From the NCBI GenBank assembly GCA_947097635.1, contig CAMURW010000037.1, positions 1-9,502 on the forward strand: a stretch of 9,502 nucleotides of DNA, read 5' to 3'. Under the pieces are notes generated by a model. It made no database searches and was not told the origin of the DNA. It saw nothing but the letters and a program-made list of their open reading frames with translations. This DNA comes from an uncultured Bacteroidales bacterium. GTDB lineage: Bacteria > Bacteroidota > Bacteroidia > Bacteroidales > P3. The first letter of the stretch is position 1, and each line of letters begins with the position of its first letter. Below, piece by piece: positions 6,572 to 9,502 of the stretch. The translations under genes and the position numbers were made by a program.

Positions 6572-6610
6572 GAGAGGGGGATTATACGGATAACATGGGT
6601 CAAGATATTA

Positions 6611-8236
6611 TCAGAACCCCATTCCGAAACGTTCCCAAAGCCGCTGTTCCAGTTGTTTCCAGGCGTATGAGGTCTCGTCGTAGACTTTGGCAGTGTAATC
6701 GTTAAGGAGGTTAGCGGATGCTTGTTTGTAAGTTTTCACTTCTGCTGGCGTTTCTGCATTGCTGAACAGGTTGTTGACAGCGCATTCCAGCGATGGCAAA
6801 CCTTCAAACGCCTTGGTCTCCTGTACCTGCACCTCGGCGTTGACAAGTGTTTTTGTACTCTGCCAAGCCACTGTGGCCAACTTATTAGCCTTGCGGTACT
6901 GCCACAGGATTGCATTGTCGTTGTATCCTTTATGCCCGCACAGTCCAAACGCAGACGGCAGGATGGTGGTGCCACAAAAAATAGGAATACGAGGACTTTC
7001 GGCGGGATTGTCGACTGACATCCACAACACGCCGCCTACCTCGTCAGGAAGCCAACTGCGCATCTGTGCCACAAAGCTGTAGCTGCACCATGCCACGCTT
7101 ACGCCGCGGTGGAACACCACGGCGTTGGGGTCCAGATAGTTGAGTGTGCGTTGCATGGCACCCCCCATCCAAGGGTTGGCTATAGTACTGGGAATCGTGT
7201 CATTATACACCTTGCCGTCCTTGTCTTTCTTGTTCACCACCATCTTAAGATTGCGCGTCATATCGAACTCGGTGCCTTCATAAGTGGCGCGAAGCAACTC
7301 CATTACGTCACGTGCGCTCACTTTTTTGTCGGGTACGAAGCAGAAAGGGAGCTCGGAGGCGTTGATAGTAAAATTGCGCGAGGGTGCCAGGGTGCGGAAT
7401 ATATGCAACTCGCGTTCCAAGAAATTCTTGCCATTGGCATAGTCGCAGTTGTAAGCTCTCCAGAACACGAACTCGCCCTTGCCGTCCCAAAGGCCATTCT
7501 TTTTAGCCACACGCTCCACGTTGTTGCTACACATAAAGTCTCTGCTGCCGCGATTCAGCTTGCCGATGCGAGGGATGTTGCAGGACACAGCTACTGCGTT
7601 GTTCGGCACACGTTGTGCCACCCACACGGCACCGATTACGTTCTTGCCAGCACCGATGATTTCCATCTGCCACACCTCGTTCTTGTCGGCCAAAGTGATG
7701 CATTCACCGCCGTCGCCATAGCCGTATTTCTCTGCCAACTCGCCTATCATCTTGATGGCACTACGGGCATTGTCGCATCGTTGCAATGCTATGCGTTGCA
7801 GTTCCTCTATAGTGAACAAGCCTTGGGGATTTTCCAGCACTTTGGGACCTCCAAATGTGCTCTCACCTATGGCCAGCTGCTTTTCGTTGAGGCAAGGATA
7901 GGCAGTGTTGAGATAAGCGTAAGTGTGCTGCACCTCGGGAATCTCGCCCATCAGCCTCACGCCTGTGGTGTCGCCGCGAAACGCCGTGTGCATAGTGCCG
8001 CGATACACTTTATGCATGGCACCGTCGGGGTAATCAGCGGCAGGTTCTACGTACATCCATGTGCGATAACGTCCGTCGCAGGTATGAGATGTCATGACAG
8101 AGCCGTCGGCACTGGCATCCTTTCCCACCATAATGCTGGTGCAGGACTGCCCCACCAATACATCTTCTTGATCTACTTGTGCTTTGCTGCTGAACACTAT
8201 TGCCACGGCAGCCAAGAGGATAAAGAGTTTCTTCAT
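6611..8236 (-). CDS. exported C69-family dipeptidase
   Basis: A 541-residue N-terminal-nucleophile hydrolase of peptidase family C69 (the PepD/PepDA group), which cleaves dipeptides and small peptides. Residues 1-19 or 20 are a signal peptide (MKKLFILLAAVAIVFSSKA). The conserved block SCTSIMVGKDASADGS follows, with Cys32 as the expected nucleophile. After signal cleavage about a dozen residues remain before Cys32, consistent with the self-processed propeptide known in the family. Other family blocks are GESTFGG (124-130), CDNARSAI, GELAEKYGYGDGGE, ITLADKNEVWQMEIIG and VWVAQRVPNN. Length is close to that of Bacteroidales homologues. It lies 83 bases after the amidohydrolase gene with no promoter or terminator seen between them, so cotranscription is likely. 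It probably acts in the periplasm or outside, supplying amino acids for the downstream catabolic genes; that link is inference. Confidence 0.93.
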   Translation of the reverse strand: MKKLFILLAAVAIVFSSKAQVDQEDVLVGQSCTSIMVGKDASADGSVMTSHTCDGRYRTWMYVEPAADYPDGAMHKVYRGTMHTAFRGDTTGVRLMGEIPEVQHTYAYLNTAYPCLNEKQLAIGESTFGGPKVLENPQGLFTIEELQRIALQRCDNARSAIKMIGELAEKYGYGDGGECITLADKNEVWQMEIIGAGKNVIGAVWVAQRVPNNAVAVSCNIPRIGKLNRGSRDFMCSNNVERVAKKNGLWDGKGEFVFWRAYNCDYANGKNFLERELHIFRTLAPSRNFTINASELPFCFVPDKKVSARDVMELLRATYEGTEFDMTRNLKMVVNKKDKDGKVYNDTIPSTIANPWMGGAMQRTLNYLDPNAVVFHRGVSVAWCSYSFVAQMRSWLPDEVGGVLWMSVDNPAESPRIPIFCGTTILPSAFGLCGHKGYNDNAILWQYRKANKLATVAWQSTKTLVNAEVQVQETKAFEGLPSLECAVNNLFSNAETPAEVKTYKQASANLLNDYTAKVYDETSYAWKQLEQRLWERFGMGF

Positions 8237-8319
8237 AATATTAGTCTTTTATTATCATTCATTTTTAGGAGGATAGGGAACTTCGGGGATTTAGTGACTT
8301 AAGGATAAGAGGCGTGTGG

Positions 8320-9489
8320 CTAGTTAAGGGTTTCGTTGAAGTATAGTATCAGGCTCAACAAGAGGTCGGCTGTGGGGGCAATGACATCATCGGGGAAATC
8401 ATAGTCGGGGTGATGGAGTTCACAGTGGTCTTCTCCGCTGCCAATGCCAAACATCGCTCCTGGCCACTGCATCAGATAGTTAGCAAAATCTTCGCTCCAG
8501 CGGAAAGGCTGAGGGCGAAAGGTGTAATGTCTGCCGATCGTTTGGCATAATCGTTCCAGCGTTTCCACCTGCGCGTGATGGTTTTCTGTGGCATAGAAAG
8601 GCTCTCGCAGAGACATTCTCACCTGCAAGCCCTGTTGCTGTGCAATGTCCCTTGCTGCCTGCTGTGCCTGCCCCAGAAGATGCTTCATTGCGTCGTTGCT
8701 GAAGGCCCTGAGAGTGAAAGCCACATAAGCATCACCTGCGCTGGTGCCGAAAACTTCGGAACCCAGCCTCACGCATATCAGCGTGCTTTGCCTGAACAAC
8801 CGAGGGGCAGCATCAGTATTGCCGAAAGAGGCAAAGTGTCGAATCAGTTGTGCCACAGCCTCTCCGGGGTTTACCCCTTTCTCAGGTGTGGAAGCATGTG
8901 TTTGACGTCCGTGAAGCCATATTTCCAAGCCCACCGAGGCAGCAGCAAAGGTATCTTTCACTATGATCACTTCGTTCCTAGAGTATCCAGGGATATTGTG
9001 GAAGCCATAGACAGCGCGCACGTCGTATTGTTGCAGGATATTGGCATCTATCATCTTCCGACTGCCCAGCCCCGTCTCTTCTTCGGGCTGCCACAGCAAC
9101 AAGACGTTACAGGCGAGTTTGCCTTGTTGGAAGGCATCGTCCACGAGGTCTGCCAGCAGCAACAGAATGGTGGTATGTCCGTCGTGTCCACACTTGTGTG
9201 CCATACCAGCGCTGCAGGAGGCATAATCCAGAGACAACGTTTCGTTGATGGGCAATGCATCGTTGTCTGCCCTGAAAACGATGGTGGGTGCCTTAGGGTC
9301 CGACTCCCATACCGCTGCCGCTCCGTATGCCCTCCCACATTCGCTTGTGCCAACGTAAGTCCAATAGCGGGTGGAATGGAGCGAGGAGAGATAGTCCACG
9401 ATGACATCGTGAGCATATTGCTCTTGTCCTGAGATTTGCGCGTGGCGGTGCAGTTGGTGACGGAGGGTTATGAATTGTGATGGGGTCAT
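8320..9489 (-). CDS. M20D-family metal amidohydrolase
   Basis: A 389-residue zinc- or manganese-dependent amidohydrolase of the M20D group (hippurate hydrolase, N-acyl-amino-acid deacylase, IAA-amino acid hydrolase type). Metal-site motifs are complete: RADNDALPI (73-81), HKCGHDGH with Cys100 and His102 (98-105), QPEEE with Glu136-138 (134-138), His164 in YGFHNIPG, and a terminal His in ELHHPDYDF (His359/360). The central part (about 180-290) is the lid/dimerisation domain. The usual N-terminal HxxPExSxxE reads HRHAQISGQE, losing the Pro-Glu, which does not bind metal. No signal peptide is present, so it is cytoplasmic. The ATG at 9489 is 13 bases from the window edge, so its promoter is not visible. 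It is the first visible gene of the peptidase unit. The acyl or peptide substrate cannot be told from sequence. Confidence 0.93.
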   Translation of the reverse strand: MTPSQFITLRHQLHRHAQISGQEQYAHDVIVDYLSSLHSTRYWTYVGTSECGRAYGAAAVWESDPKAPTIVFRADNDALPINETLSLDYASCSAGMAHKCGHDGHTTILLLLADLVDDAFQQGKLACNVLLLWQPEEETGLGSRKMIDANILQQYDVRAVYGFHNIPGYSRNEVIIVKDTFAAASVGLEIWLHGRQTHASTPEKGVNPGEAVAQLIRHFASFGNTDAAPRLFRQSTLICVRLGSEVFGTSAGDAYVAFTLRAFSNDAMKHLLGQAQQAARDIAQQQGLQVRMSLREPFYATENHHAQVETLERLCQTIGRHYTFRPQPFRWSEDFANYLMQWPGAMFGIGSGEDHCELHHPDYDFPDDVIAPTADLLLSLILYFNETLN

Positions 9490-9502
9490 TGTAAGATGGC
9501 TA

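Noticed and set aside
7109..8302. 397-codon plus-strand open frame opposite the C69 dipeptidase gene
   Set aside because: Antisense shadow caused by codon bias; His/Cys-rich translation with no family resemblance, while the minus strand encodes a full-length known family.
8575..9432. 285-codon plus-strand open frame opposite the M20D gene
   Set aside because: Shadow frame: it overlaps the conserved metal-site codons of the opposite strand and has no plausible start signal or domain.

Overview
The window looks like chromosomal DNA from a Bacteroidales bacterium (phylum Bacteroidota), possibly near Prevotella/Porphyromonas; the genus is a guess. The grounds are: a promoter of the Bacteroidetes type (TTTG, 19 bp, TATCTTTG) before the carbamate kinase gene; A/T-rich start contexts with no Shine-Dalgarno sequence at any of the seven genes; roughly 50% GC genes separated mostly by AT-rich gaps; and a set of outer membrane, lipoprotein and secreted-peptidase genes typical of the group. 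All seven genes lie on the minus strand, so the window reads biologically from right to left. There is no sign of a mobile element, CRISPR array, tRNA or rRNA.

In order of transcription: (1) a cytoplasmic M20D-type metal amidohydrolase (9489-8320); (2) an exported C69-family dipeptidase with an N-terminal-nucleophile cysteine (8236-6611); (3) a metallo-beta-lactamase-fold lipoprotein whose HxHxDH motif reads HxHxHH (6442-5534), preceded by an unusually structured leader; (4) carbamate kinase (5384-4446); (5) a true ornithine carbamoyltransferase (4346-3345), followed by the clearest rho-independent terminator in the window; (6) a sodium/anion symporter of the DASS/SLC13 family (3165-1735), followed by a long hairpin; (7) a DcaP-like outer membrane porin (1607-198). 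Bases 1-197, beyond the porin stop, hold no gene that I can support.

Probable transcription units: the amidohydrolase, dipeptidase and perhaps the lipoprotein together; carbamate kinase plus ornithine carbamoyltransferase from the promoter at 5448-5478 to the terminator at 3285-3322; then the symporter and the porin, each probably with its own promoter.

How they may work together: the two hydrolases release amino acids from peptides or N-acyl conjugates. The carbamoyltransferase/kinase pair forms the lower half of the arginine deiminase pathway, turning citrulline plus phosphate into ornithine and carbamoyl phosphate and then into ATP, ammonia and CO2. The symporter and porin would move small anions or other solutes across the inner and outer membranes. 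No arginine deiminase and no ArcD-type antiporter lie in the window, so the source of citrulline is open. The region looks like peptide and amino-acid catabolism, not a defence or mobile system. The most unusual items are the altered metal motif of the lipoprotein, its folded leader, and a catabolic-looking true OTC in a phylum whose arginine biosynthesis uses acylated ornithine.
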